Positions 8,360 through 16,466 of a stretch of 33,145 nt of DNA are shown in pieces. Numbering within the stretch: the stretch's first letter is position 1; each line of letters opens with the position of its first letter. Source of the DNA: Nesterenkonia massiliensis (GTDB taxonomy: Bacteria > Actinomycetota > Actinomycetes > Actinomycetales > Micrococcaceae); the NCBI RefSeq assembly GCF_000455245.1, contig NZ_HG005168.1, forward strand, positions 190,570 to 223,714, written 5' to 3'. The position numbers and the translations under genes are program-made. The notes below the pieces were generated by a model. It did not search any database. It had not been told where the DNA came from and was given only the letters and a program-made list of their open reading frames with translations.

Positions 8360-9795
8360 CTGGCCCTATGACACCGGCGATGAACCCATCGCAGGTTCGT
8401 TGGGCGATCGCGGGGATCCTGGCGGTGTTCTTCACCGCCGGGCTTTCAATGAACATTGTGCTCACCGCGCTGCCGGTGATTGTCAGTGACCTAGATGGCA
8501 ACCAGATCCACTACTCCTGGGTGGTCATCATCAACCTGCTGGCCAATGCTGCCTCCACGCCCATCTGGGGGAAGCTGGCGGATATGGTCTCAAAGAAGAG
8601 GCTGTTTCAGTGTGCTGCGGTGATTTTCATTGTGGCCTGCCTGCTTGCCGGTTTCGCTCCGACTATGGAGGTGCTGCTGGCTGGGAGGCTCCTGCAGGGC
8701 ACTGCGATGGGTGGCGTGACCACACTGACTATGGCGATCATGGCCACTGTGGTGCCGCCCCGGGAGCGCGGTAAGTACGCCGGCTGGTTGGGGCTGTGCA
8801 TGACCACCTCTACCCTGGGCGGACCGCTGTTGGGTGGGTTCATTGTGGATGTTTCCAGCTGGCGCTGGTGCTTTTCGATCGGTGTCCCGCTGACGGTGAT
8901 CTCTGGGGTGCTGCTGACCAAGGTGCTGCAGGTGGTAGAGGAGAAGCGGCCGGTCAAGGTGGATTACCTGGGGTCGGTGCTGTTGGTGGCGGCCTCTTCG
9001 GCGCTGCTGATCTGGCTGTCTTTCGCCGGGGTGGAGGAGTATTTCGCGTGGGTGTCTTGGCAGTCGGGTGCGATTCTCTTTGGCGCTGTACTGCTGTTGG
9101 CGCTGTTTGCTCTGGTGGAGCGCGCCAGCAGCGAGCCGGTGGTGGCGCTGCGGATGATCGCCAATCGGACCACGTTCTTAGCCCTGGTGTCCTCGGTGTG
9201 CATTGCAGTGTCCTTGGGGGCGCTTCCGCCGTATCTGATGCAGTACTTCCAGTTGGGCAGAGGATTGGGGCCTACTGAGGCGGGGCTGATGCTGGTGCCC
9301 ATGATTTTCGGGAACCTTGTGGCCACTACAGTGACTGGCCGGTGGGTGACCCGGTCAGGGCGTTGGAAGAGGTACCTGGTGGTGGGAGCTGTGGTTCTTA
9401 CTGCCGGGCTGTTGGGTCTGGCCGCTGCGGCTGGGAGTGCGCCGGTGTGGGTGACCGGCGTGGTGCTGTTCGTGGTGGGGCTGGGCTTTGGTGCGCAGAT
9501 GCAGAACCTCATGATTGCGGTGCAGAACACTGTGCCGGTCACGCGTGTGGGGCAGGCCAGCTCTCTGATCGCATTCTTCCGGACCTACGGCGGCGCGGCC
9601 TGGAACTCAGTACTGGCCACTGTGATGGCGGTGCAGGTGGGAACACTTGCGGTTGCCACCCCGACGGTGGGGCACGGCGACCCGACGTATGCCAAGGCGG
9701 GGGCGGTGGCATTCCTGGTGGCGGCGTGCATCAGCTTGCCTGCCATCATCAGCAACGCACTGATGCGCGAAGAACCTCTGCGCACGACGATCTGA
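8356..9795 (+). CDS. MFS transporter, DHA2 (EmrB/QacA-like) type
   Basis: A 479-residue polytopic protein with about 14 predicted hydrophobic segments. MFS hallmarks are visible: the loop WGKLADMVSKKRLFQ (motif A) near residue 72, and GLCMTTSTLGGPLLGGF resembling the drug-exporter motif C. DHA2 proteins are mostly proton-driven exporters, yet as the last gene of a catabolic operon with an ATGA overlap it may move hydroxyproline, a pathway intermediate, or a toxic by-product. Family is firm, substrate unknown. Codons are very G-rich, like the adjacent dehydrogenase genes. No convincing terminator follows it. Confidence 0.88.
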   Translation: MTGPMTPAMNPSQVRWAIAGILAVFFTAGLSMNIVLTALPVIVSDLDGNQIHYSWVVIINLLANAASTPIWGKLADMVSKKRLFQCAAVIFIVACLLAGFAPTMEVLLAGRLLQGTAMGGVTTLTMAIMATVVPPRERGKYAGWLGLCMTTSTLGGPLLGGFIVDVSSWRWCFSIGVPLTVISGVLLTKVLQVVEEKRPVKVDYLGSVLLVAASSALLIWLSFAGVEEYFAWVSWQSGAILFGAVLLLALFALVERASSEPVVALRMIANRTTFLALVSSVCIAVSLGALPPYLMQYFQLGRGLGPTEAGLMLVPMIFGNLVATTVTGRWVTRSGRWKRYLVVGAVVLTAGLLGLAAAAGSAPVWVTGVVLFVVGLGFGAQMQNLMIAVQNTVPVTRVGQASSLIAFFRTYGGAAWNSVLATVMAVQVGTLAVATPTVGHGDPTYAKAGAVAFLVAACISLPAIISNALMREEPLRTTI

Positions 9796-9828
9796 GCTTG
9801 CTGCAGCTCGACGACGGAATCAGGCGTC

Positions 9829-9879
9829 CTGCTGGCTGAAGAGTTGCTCCTCGTACCATTGGCGCGGGTCTTGTGGACC
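9829..9879 (-). pseudogene. Possible C-terminal remnant of a lost gene
   Basis: On the minus strand a short frame reads QDPRQWYEEQLFSQQDA and then stops at 9829. It looks like a genuine protein C-terminus rather than a random frame, but it has no upstream coding part: the low-GC marR gene begins at once. It may be the tail of a gene cut when the marR-antiporter segment arrived. I cannot name the parent protein. A chance reading remains quite possible. Confidence 0.25.
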
Positions 9880-10332
9880 TCACTGCGGCTCAGATCGCTC
9901 CTGTAGTGCACGACGCAATGCGCTCATACCCTGGACGAGAGCAGCCAGGTCCGCCGAATCAAGTGAGGCAAGTAGCTCAGTGGAGGTGTCACGTCGATCC
10001 ATGACGAGATCGAAGAGCTGGAGGGTTTCTGTGGTTGGTGTCAACTCTTTTACCCTGCGGTCCGTTGGAGATTCTGACTGCTGGAGATGCCCCTGTTTCA
10101 CCAACTGATCTACAGCAACCGAGATGGTCGCCTTCGACACTCCCAGGACCATCGCCAAACGAGATGCAGTGGACGCGGCGCCTGACGCCACCAGAAGAAC
10201 GATCCGAAGCTGCTGAATCGTTAATTCCATGTCGAGGAATGGCTCTACGCGACTGCTTCCACGCAGTCGCAGTAGGGCGAGCCTTTCATCGAAGTACCGC
10301 TTAATCAGCTCATCGGCATCTGAAGAGCACAT
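9880..10332 (-). CDS. MarR-family transcriptional regulator
   Basis: A 150-residue winged-helix protein. The helix-turn-helix core LAMVLGVSKATISVAVDQLVKQG is followed by the wing SPTDRRVKELTPT, a classic MarR signature (DRR). It is divergent from the cation:proton antiporter gene at 10436, and the 100-bp gap holds two palindromes suited to a MarR dimer, so it very likely regulates that antiporter and itself. TAGAGT at 10339-10344 is six bases before the ATG, indicating a leaderless mRNA. Base composition is lower in GC than the flanking catabolic genes, as is that of the antiporter gene. Confidence 0.9.
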   Translation of the reverse strand: MCSSDADELIKRYFDERLALLRLRGSSRVEPFLDMELTIQQLRIVLLVASGAASTASRLAMVLGVSKATISVAVDQLVKQGHLQQSESPTDRRVKELTPTTETLQLFDLVMDRRDTSTELLASLDSADLAALVQGMSALRRALQERSEPQ

Positions 10333-10338
10333 CAGTCC

Positions 10339-10344
10339 ACTCTA
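10339..10344 (-). promoter_or_regulatory. -10 hexamer of marR, leaderless geometry
   Basis: On the minus strand TAGAGT is followed by exactly six bases and then the ATG, which places the transcript start at or next to the start codon. The same TAGAGT-N6-start arrangement is seen at 31245 and 32185. Confidence 0.5.
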
Positions 10345-10368
10345 CTTTCTCTACCGCGGCCGGACCTC

Positions 10369-10397
10369 TTGGTTAGATCTAACCTAACTGTTAGTCT
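10369..10397. promoter_or_regulatory. Two adjacent MarR-type palindromes over the antiporter promoter
   Basis: GGTTAGATCTAACC at 10371-10384 is a perfect 14-bp palindrome. Beside it CTAACTGTTAG (10384-10394) is an inverted repeat with a single central base; both share the half-site CTAAC/GTTAG. They lie inside a plausible antiporter promoter: TTGGTT (10369-10374), 17-bp spacer, TAGTCT (10392-10397). Binding of the divergent MarR protein here would block that promoter. Confidence 0.7.
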
Positions 10398-10435
10398 TTA
10401 TGTGATCAATACTGGACACTAGCTCGGAGACTCTT

Positions 10436-11638
10436 ATGGGTGAAGCACTACTCGGACTCGGCGTCCTCTTAGTCTTGGCGACCTATCTTGGGCGAGCCGC
10501 CCGTCTGGTCGGACTTCCCAGCGTTCCGATCTATATGCTTGTAGGTTTGCTCGCTAGTCCTGCCGTGGGTATAAGCCCGCTTCACATTTCTTACGAAGAC
10601 GTGCAGCTTTTAGCCACGGTCGGATTAGTGTTGCTCCTTTTCCACCTGGGCCTGGAGTTCGATACCGCGGCTTTCGCAAAGGACGCAAGGACCCTGATTC
10701 TGGCTGGTGTCTCCTACATTGTGATCAATTTCGGGGCCGGTCTGCTCCTAGGGTTCGCATTAGGATGGGGAGGCGCTGAAGCCTTTGTCATCGCTGGAAT
10801 GACCGGTATTTCTTCGTCAGCGATAGTCACCAAGTTGATGATCGACCTTAAAAAACTCGGCAAACCCGAGACTTCTCTCATTCTTGGCACCATCGTTATC
10901 GAGGACGTTTTCCTGGCCCTTTATCTGGCGATTCTGAACGTGCTGATCAACCCTGCCGACAACCTAGGAGCTTCGGCAGTGAAGCTGTTGATCTCTGTGG
11001 GCTTCCTTATTCTGCTGTTCATCATGGCTCGCCGCGGCAGCCGGATCGTCAGCCGTATCGTTGGTGAAAAGAGTTCGGAGCTGTTCATCGTCGGTTTGGT
11101 CGGCATCACCCTCTTCTTTGCTGGAGCAGCGGAAGAATTGGGAGTTTCCGATGCCATCGGAGCCTTTATGGTGGGTCTGATCGTTGCCGGAACTGACGCG
11201 CGTCACCGTGCGGAGACGGCCATTAATCCGCTTAGGGACACGTTCGCGGCCGTCTTCTTCATCGGCTTCGGTCTTACCCTGGATCCTTCCGAATTCGGCC
11301 AAGTGCTCGTGCCAGTCATAGTTGCCGTTCTGATCACTCTGGTCGCAAATGTGGCTGCTGGTGTGATAGCTGGCCGACTGCAACGTCTACCCCTGACCAC
11401 GGGGGTTGAGGTTGGTCTCATGCTGGTCAGCCGGGGAGAATTCGCGTTGATTCTGGCAACTATGGCAGCCGCAGCGAACCTAGACCCTCGGCTCACACCG
11501 TTCGCCGGCCTCTATGTCCTTGTGCTGGCTATCCTTGGTCCGATACTTGCCACCTATGGTCCACGACTCTGGCGCGGTAAGAGTGAGCAAGCATCCCAGG
11601 AGGCCATTAAGGCGGTACCCCGGTCTCCTGCATCCTGA
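10436..11638 (+). CDS. CPA2-family cation:proton antiporter (KefB/KhtU-like membrane domain)
   Basis: A 400-residue membrane protein with about 12 hydrophobic segments. Typical CPA2 elements are present: LLLFHLGLEFD near residue 66, GMTGISSSAIVTKLM near 120, and GTIVIEDVFLALYLA near 147 with the conserved acidic pair. It would exchange potassium or sodium for protons across the cytoplasmic membrane. There is no RCK/TrkA-N domain and no KhtT-like partner beside it; control seems transcriptional, by the divergent MarR gene. GGAGA at 10426-10430 supports the ATG. Lower GC and more A/T-ending codons than the flanking genes suggest recent acquisition of the marR-antiporter pair. Confidence 0.9.
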   Translation: MGEALLGLGVLLVLATYLGRAARLVGLPSVPIYMLVGLLASPAVGISPLHISYEDVQLLATVGLVLLLFHLGLEFDTAAFAKDARTLILAGVSYIVINFGAGLLLGFALGWGGAEAFVIAGMTGISSSAIVTKLMIDLKKLGKPETSLILGTIVIEDVFLALYLAILNVLINPADNLGASAVKLLISVGFLILLFIMARRGSRIVSRIVGEKSSELFIVGLVGITLFFAGAAEELGVSDAIGAFMVGLIVAGTDARHRAETAINPLRDTFAAVFFIGFGLTLDPSEFGQVLVPVIVAVLITLVANVAAGVIAGRLQRLPLTTGVEVGLMLVSRGEFALILATMAAAANLDPRLTPFAGLYVLVLAILGPILATYGPRLWRGKSEQASQEAIKAVPRSPAS

Positions 11639-11639
11639 G

Positions 11640-12130
11640 CTGTGATTGGATTTTCCTCTTAATCGCCGTGCGACAAAGCGAGGGCCTCGTCACCGGGTTG
11701 GAAGTGGAGGGCTTCGTGAGCCCGCTCGTCAAGCCGGCGGATGGCGGCCCCTGGTGGCCATCCGCCCAGTGCAGGACAACGAGGGCGTCGCAGAAGCGCG
11801 CGGCTAACTTGATGTCGTTCAGGGTCGCTGGGACGGTTCAATCCAGTCCCCTCGCCAGTTCGAGAACGTCGAGATAGTTTATTGGCCCATCGTGACCGGA
11901 CATGCCCATCAGGGAGAGCGCACACTCGGTTGCTGCGCGATCCTGGCCCGGGGGTGCGGCCAGTCGATAGTGCGGCGTCCGGCCTGGGGTCCGCTTCGGA
12001 GGCCTTAATTTAAGCGTGCGCTCGGGAACCTGATCTCCGAGAGGGTATAGAGCGGGCTCGAGGTCAGTTTTCATGAGCGCGGGGTGCCCTCCCATCTTCG
12101 CGCTCGCACAGTGTTTGCGGTGAGTGTGAA
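11640..12130 (-). pseudogene. Non-coding or degenerate stretch, possible minus-strand gene remnant
   Basis: About 500 bp without a convincing intact gene. On the minus strand a frame with protein-like composition starts around 12090 (MKTDLEPALYPL) and runs to LELARGLD, where TGA at 11838-11840 stops it. Reading through the stop continues with plausible sequence (TLNDIKLAARFCDALVVLHW), and after a frame change near 11750 a further plausible tail (IRRLDERAHEALHF) ends at 11659. A decayed gene of about 150 codons with one nonsense codon and one frameshift would explain this. I do not recognise the family, and the reading could be chance in GC-rich DNA. Confidence 0.3.
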
Positions 12131-12136
12131 ACTTAG

Positions 12137-12153
12137 TAATATGTAAAATTACA
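12137..12153 (+). promoter_or_regulatory. Diverged operator copy (12142-12153) at the glycosidase promoter
   Basis: TGTAAAATTACA at 12142-12153 is a near-perfect palindrome and agrees with TRCAATGTYACA at 9 of 12 positions. It sits directly behind TAATAT (12137-12142), a good -10, so a bound regulator would cover the transcript start. GTAAT (12136-12140) and ATTAC (12148-12152) also form an inverted repeat. The relation to the stronger copies is plausible but weaker. Confidence 0.45.
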
Positions 12154-12174
12154 CAGCGAGAGAGGGTCTTGGCC

Positions 12175-15165
12175 ATGCCGTCGAATTCAGTGCCTCAGGT
12201 GCCCAGGGTGTTCGCTACCCCGGAATCGGCCTGTCTTGTTGGTGTCCCACTCGCACAGGCTGTGATGGACACCTATGGCATCTTCGCTCCTGCCCGAGAA
12301 AAGATGTTGCACCTGGCACAGGTTTATCCCGTCGACAGAATCCTCGCCGTGTTCCGGGCCAACGCCGGACTGGACGCCCGCGGCGCTGAGCCGCCCGGCG
12401 GTTGGGAAGATTGGGGCCATCCCAACGAGCAGGCCTGGGGCGAACGGGACTACCCCGGCCGGGACCAAGCCCAAACCGCCAACCTGCTGCGCGGCCACTA
12501 CGCCGGGCACTTCCTCTCCATGCTTGCCCTCGCCTACGCCGGCACCCAGGACCAACACCTCAAAACCAAAGTCGACGACGTCGTCGATGGACTTGCCCAA
12601 TGTCAGCAGGCCCTTGCCACTACCGACCGCTACAGCCACCCCGGCTTCCTCGCCTCCTATGGTGAATGGCAGTTCGCTCGCCTAGAACACCTCGCGCCCT
12701 ACGGAGAAATCTGGGCGCCCTACTACACCGCGCACAAGATCATGGCCGGGCTGCTGGACGCCTACGAACTCGCCGGCAACCAACAGGCACTCAGCGTCCT
12801 GACCGGCATGGCCGACTGGGTCCACTACCGCCTGCACAAACTCACGCCCGAGCGCAGACAGCAGATGTGGTCCCTCTACATCGCCGGGGAATTCGGCGGC
12901 ATGAACGAGACCCTCGCCCGGCTAGCCAAGATCACCGGCCGCCCCGAGCACTTAGCCGCAGCCCAATTCTTCGACCAGACTGAACTGCTCGAAGCCTGCG
13001 CCCGCGGCGAAGACGTCCTGGACGGCAAACACGCCAACCAGCACATCCCGCAGTTCATCGGCTACCTCCACGAATACGACCTCACCGGGGACCAGCGATA
13101 CTTCGACGCCGCCGTCGGGCTGTTCGCCATGGTGGTTCCCGGGCGCACCTACGCCCACGGCGGCTCAGGGGAATCCGAGCTATGGGGCCCGCCCAACACC
13201 CAAGCCGGTGACATCGGCCGCCGAAACGCTGAAACCTGCGTGGCCTACAACATGATCAAACTGGCCCGCGAGCTGTTCATGCGCATAGCTGATCCGATCT
13301 ACACCGACTACATCGAACAAGCGCTGACCAACCAGATCCTCGGCTCCCGGAAGAACGCAGACTCGGCCAGCAACCCCTCGGGCAGCACCCACTCGGACAG
13401 CATCCCCTCAGACACCAGCCCCGAAGTCACCTACATGTTCCCGGTCCACCCCGGTGCCCGCCGAGAATACGGCAACACCGGCACCTGCTGCGGCGGCACC
13501 GGCCTGGAAAACCACGTCAAATACCAGGACAGCATCTTCTTCACAGCACCGAACCAGACCTGGATCAACCTGTACTCACCAGCCCAGCTCTCCGCCGAGG
13601 CCAACGGGATAGGCCTCCGCATTGAAGGGGACTACCCCTACTCAATCCAAGTGCGCATCGTGGTTGACGCTGTCCATGAGCGCACCCCCGATCACACACT
13701 GCACCTGCGTATCCCCGGATGGCTGGCACCCGCATCATCAGCACAGGAAAGCCCGGTGGTGAAGGTCAACGGTCAGCGGTCTGACCTCACCCCTGAGCCC
13801 GGCACTTACCTCTCACTCACGCGGGACTGGCAGCCCGGCGACGTCGTCGACCTTCACCTGCCCATGCGTCTGCGCGCCATCCCCACCATTGACGACCCCT
13901 CTGTGCAGCACCTGCAGATCGGCCCAGTGGTGCTTGCCGCCATCAGCGACCAGCAGAGCTCACTGCAGTTGCCGCTACTGGGCTTACGTGCCTTGGACGG
14001 CAGCCTCATCCCGGATACGCCAACCGGCGGGGGAGAGGGCTCGACCGCGAACACCGAGGAGATGCTGAAACAGCTGCGCCGGACCGGCAGCCTGGACTTT
14101 GCCGGACTGCAATGGGAGCCCGTCCACTCAGGCAATGAGGCCAGTTATCACATGTACGTCACCGCAGCAGATGACACCATCGCCTTCGCCGGGAAAGACT
14201 CGGGCGTGCCCAACCGGCTGCGCCCCAACGGGCAAACCGTCCTGGAGAGCCTATGGGCCGACGGCGGATTCTCCAGTCGTCACGGGTTCCTGGAGCGCAC
14301 AGCAGACGTAGTCACCGCAGCCCGAGAAGAGGGCGTGCTCTCCGCGACCGAAGCCGAAACGGTGCTGATCACCGCTGCCACCGCGCCCCTGGATGCCGCG
14401 CACCTCAACGCGGCGCCCCTCAATTCCCCGGGCCACAGTGCTCCGCCTGCCCGGACCAGCAGTACGGTGCAGGGCACGGGCCAGCGGGTCACGTTCGAAG
14501 ACAGCGCCGAATGCGAGTCCGTAGAACGCAAGCCCGCGATACACGATCTAGCCGATCACGAGCCAACCAACCACAAGCCAGTCGAACACGTCACCTGGCA
14601 TCTCCCGGTCCACTGGCACCAGATCACCGCGCCCCCGCTGGTCTCCATCAGCATCACCGGTCACGTCTCGCCCACCGGCTGGCACACCGAACACCCGCAG
14701 ATCACGCTCACCGCCGAGCAGCTCTCCAACAGCACTGACCAAGACCTGCAGTTGGAGTATCAGGTGGACGACGGCGCCTGGAACACCTACCGCGCGCCCT
14801 TCATCCTGGAGGTGGAAGGCGTCCACCGGCTGCGCGCCCGAGTCACCACCGCCGAGGGCACTGCGAATCTCGCCGAGGCCCGCCTGCAGATCGACACCAC
14901 CGCGCCGGTCACCGCCCACCAGGTGCTCATCAACGGCTCCGGTGCTGAAATCCGCCTCCGGGCAGAAGACTCAGTATCCGGGGTGGAACGGGTGCAGTGG
15001 GAAGGCCCAGGAACCTTCTGGGCCACCTACCAGGGGCCCTTTATGCGAGCCTTGACTGAGACCAAACAGATTATTGAATTCGCGGCCACTGATGTGGCTG
15101 GCAATGAAGAACCGCGTCGGCAGATCATCCTGCCGGCCCATCAACCCGAAGGAGATCACCGATGA
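12175..15165 (+). CDS. GH127/DUF1680 family glycosidase, probable beta-L-arabinofuranosidase, with C-terminal Ig-like domains
   Basis: A 996-residue protein from ATG 12175. The TTG at 12169 in the same frame is too close to the AGAGGG ribosome site at 12161-12166. Residues 1 to about 640 match DUF1680, the (alpha/alpha)6-barrel family containing GH127 and GH146 beta-L-arabinofuranosidases. The zinc-thiolate site is complete: Glu353 and Cys355 in NAETC, Cys438 and Cys439 in GTCCGG; in Bifidobacterium HypBA1 the equivalent pair includes the cysteine nucleophile. A Ser-rich insert lies near 390-416. After a Pro/His-rich linker, about 820-990 holds two beta-sandwich repeats of OmpL47/Ig-like type (VDDGAWNTYRAPF, GPGTFWATYQGPF). 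No signal peptide is visible, so action on imported glycosides is likely. Its stop overlaps the next start (ATGA). Confidence 0.85.
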   Translation: MPSNSVPQVPRVFATPESACLVGVPLAQAVMDTYGIFAPAREKMLHLAQVYPVDRILAVFRANAGLDARGAEPPGGWEDWGHPNEQAWGERDYPGRDQAQTANLLRGHYAGHFLSMLALAYAGTQDQHLKTKVDDVVDGLAQCQQALATTDRYSHPGFLASYGEWQFARLEHLAPYGEIWAPYYTAHKIMAGLLDAYELAGNQQALSVLTGMADWVHYRLHKLTPERRQQMWSLYIAGEFGGMNETLARLAKITGRPEHLAAAQFFDQTELLEACARGEDVLDGKHANQHIPQFIGYLHEYDLTGDQRYFDAAVGLFAMVVPGRTYAHGGSGESELWGPPNTQAGDIGRRNAETCVAYNMIKLARELFMRIADPIYTDYIEQALTNQILGSRKNADSASNPSGSTHSDSIPSDTSPEVTYMFPVHPGARREYGNTGTCCGGTGLENHVKYQDSIFFTAPNQTWINLYSPAQLSAEANGIGLRIEGDYPYSIQVRIVVDAVHERTPDHTLHLRIPGWLAPASSAQESPVVKVNGQRSDLTPEPGTYLSLTRDWQPGDVVDLHLPMRLRAIPTIDDPSVQHLQIGPVVLAAISDQQSSLQLPLLGLRALDGSLIPDTPTGGGEGSTANTEEMLKQLRRTGSLDFAGLQWEPVHSGNEASYHMYVTAADDTIAFAGKDSGVPNRLRPNGQTVLESLWADGGFSSRHGFLERTADVVTAAREEGVLSATEAETVLITAATAPLDAAHLNAAPLNSPGHSAPPARTSSTVQGTGQRVTFEDSAECESVERKPAIHDLADHEPTNHKPVEHVTWHLPVHWHQITAPPLVSISITGHVSPTGWHTEHPQITLTAEQLSNSTDQDLQLEYQVDDGAWNTYRAPFILEVEGVHRLRARVTTAEGTANLAEARLQIDTTAPVTAHQVLINGSGAEIRLRAEDSVSGVERVQWEGPGTFWATYQGPFMRALTETKQIIEFAATDVAGNEEPRRQIILPAHQPEGDHR

Positions 15166-16364
15166 CCACACTCGCGCTGCGCCGCGGACGCTTTCTGAAC
15201 CCAGCAGATGGGGAGATCACAGAAGGTGACATGCTCATCGAAGACGGCGTCATCGCCCAGGTGGGCACCATCAGCGGGGCCTTCGACGAAGAAGTCGACC
15301 TGGGCGGGCGCATTGTCATCCCCGGGCTGATCGACGCACACTTCCACGCCTACGCCCACGCCACCAGCGGCCCTGAACTAGAAACCCGGCACTTAAGCTA
15401 CGTGGCCATCAACGGGCTGCGCCGCTGCTCGGCCGCCCTGCGCCGCGGGTTCACCACTATCCGCGACGTCGCCGGCGGTGACCTCGGCTTCGCCCAGGCC
15501 CTGGAAGCAGATGACCAGCCCAACCCCCGCTACCTCTACACCGGCCCGGGGCTGAGCCAGACCGGTGGCCACGGTGACGCCCGCCCCGCCGAATACGACC
15601 TCTGCCTCAACCACGGACGCCACGGGCACATCGGCGAGGTGGTCGACGGTGCCGATGACATGCGCCGTGCCGTACGTGAACGCTTCCGCACCGGCGCCCA
15701 CGCCATCAAGATCATGGCCTCCGGCGGCGTCGCCTCGCCCACCGATCCGCTGCGCATCCCCCAGTACTCCTCCGAGGAGATCAAGGTGGCAGTAGAGGAA
15801 GCTACCCGCCGCGGCAGCTACGTGGCCGCCCACGCCTACACCGCCGACGCCGTCATCCACGCGGTCTCCAACGGGGTGCGCACCGTGGAACACGGCAACC
15901 TCATCGACCAGGGCGCCGCCGAGCTGATGGCCGAGCGCGGAGCCTACCTGGTCCCCACCCTGGTGGCTTATGACGCCATGAACCGCCGCGGCCCCGAGGC
16001 CGGACTGCCGCCAGTGAGCCAGCAGAAGAACCTTGAGGTACTCCATGCGGGTAAGGACGCGGTGCGTATCGCCGCCGACGCCGGGGTGAAGGTCGGCTGG
16101 GGCAGTGACCTGATGGGTGACCTCGAAGACGATCAGCTCATCGGCATCGCCCTGCAGGCCGAAGCCCAGAGCCCGGCTGAGCTGCTTCGCTCCCTGACCG
16201 TGGTCAACGCAGAGATCATCGGCATGCCAGAACTGGCCACCTTCGAAGAAGGCACCCCGGCGGACCTGCTGGTGCTTCAGGAGAACCCGCTGGATGACGC
16301 CTCAGTGCTGTGGGATGAGGCGCGTGAACGGACCGTGATCCGCGCCGGCGTCGTCGTCAGCTAA
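15162..16364 (+). CDS. Metal-dependent amidohydrolase, prolidase/imidazolonepropionase-like group
   Basis: A 400-residue amidohydrolase-superfamily protein. The binuclear metal set is visible: His60-x-His62 in DAHFHAY, Lys183 (carbamylated lysine) in IKIMASGG, His224, His244 in VEHG, and catalytic Asp316 in WGSDLMGD. This group contains Xaa-Pro dipeptidases, aryl-dialkylphosphatase-like and imidazolonepropionase-like enzymes; overall it looks most like the Sgx9260-type prolidases. GAAGGAG at 15148-15154 supports the ATG, which overlaps the glycosidase stop by four bases, so the two are co-translated. Beside a hydroxyproline operon, hydrolysis of an Xaa-Hyp or Xaa-Pro dipeptide is an attractive but unproven role. 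No signal peptide, so cytosolic. Confidence 0.82.
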   Translation: MTTLALRRGRFLNPADGEITEGDMLIEDGVIAQVGTISGAFDEEVDLGGRIVIPGLIDAHFHAYAHATSGPELETRHLSYVAINGLRRCSAALRRGFTTIRDVAGGDLGFAQALEADDQPNPRYLYTGPGLSQTGGHGDARPAEYDLCLNHGRHGHIGEVVDGADDMRRAVRERFRTGAHAIKIMASGGVASPTDPLRIPQYSSEEIKVAVEEATRRGSYVAAHAYTADAVIHAVSNGVRTVEHGNLIDQGAAELMAERGAYLVPTLVAYDAMNRRGPEAGLPPVSQQKNLEVLHAGKDAVRIAADAGVKVGWGSDLMGDLEDDQLIGIALQAEAQSPAELLRSLTVVNAEIIGMPELATFEEGTPADLLVLQENPLDDASVLWDEARERTVIRAGVVVS

Positions 16365-16384
16365 CCCCCACCCAAGCAGCAAGA

Positions 16385-16426
16385 CGAAGGGCCTGCCACC
16401 CCGGAATGCGGGAGGCAGGCCCTTCG
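16385..16426. terminator. Strong hairpin between convergent genes, probable bidirectional terminator
   Basis: CGAAGGGCCTGCC (16385-16397) and GGCAGGCCCTTCG (16414-16426) form a perfect 13-bp stem; the 16-base loop can pair further (CCC with GGG). It lies between the amidohydrolase stop (+) and the symporter stop (-). There is no long T run on either side, as is common in GC-rich actinobacteria. Confidence 0.8.
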
Positions 16427-16466
16427 CGTGTCTCGGTGTTGTCAGACGCCGGGTCAGACGCCGAGG

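Noticed and set aside
9794-9809. Small GAGCT/AGCTC hairpin behind the MFS gene as a terminator
   Set aside because: Only five base pairs, no T run.
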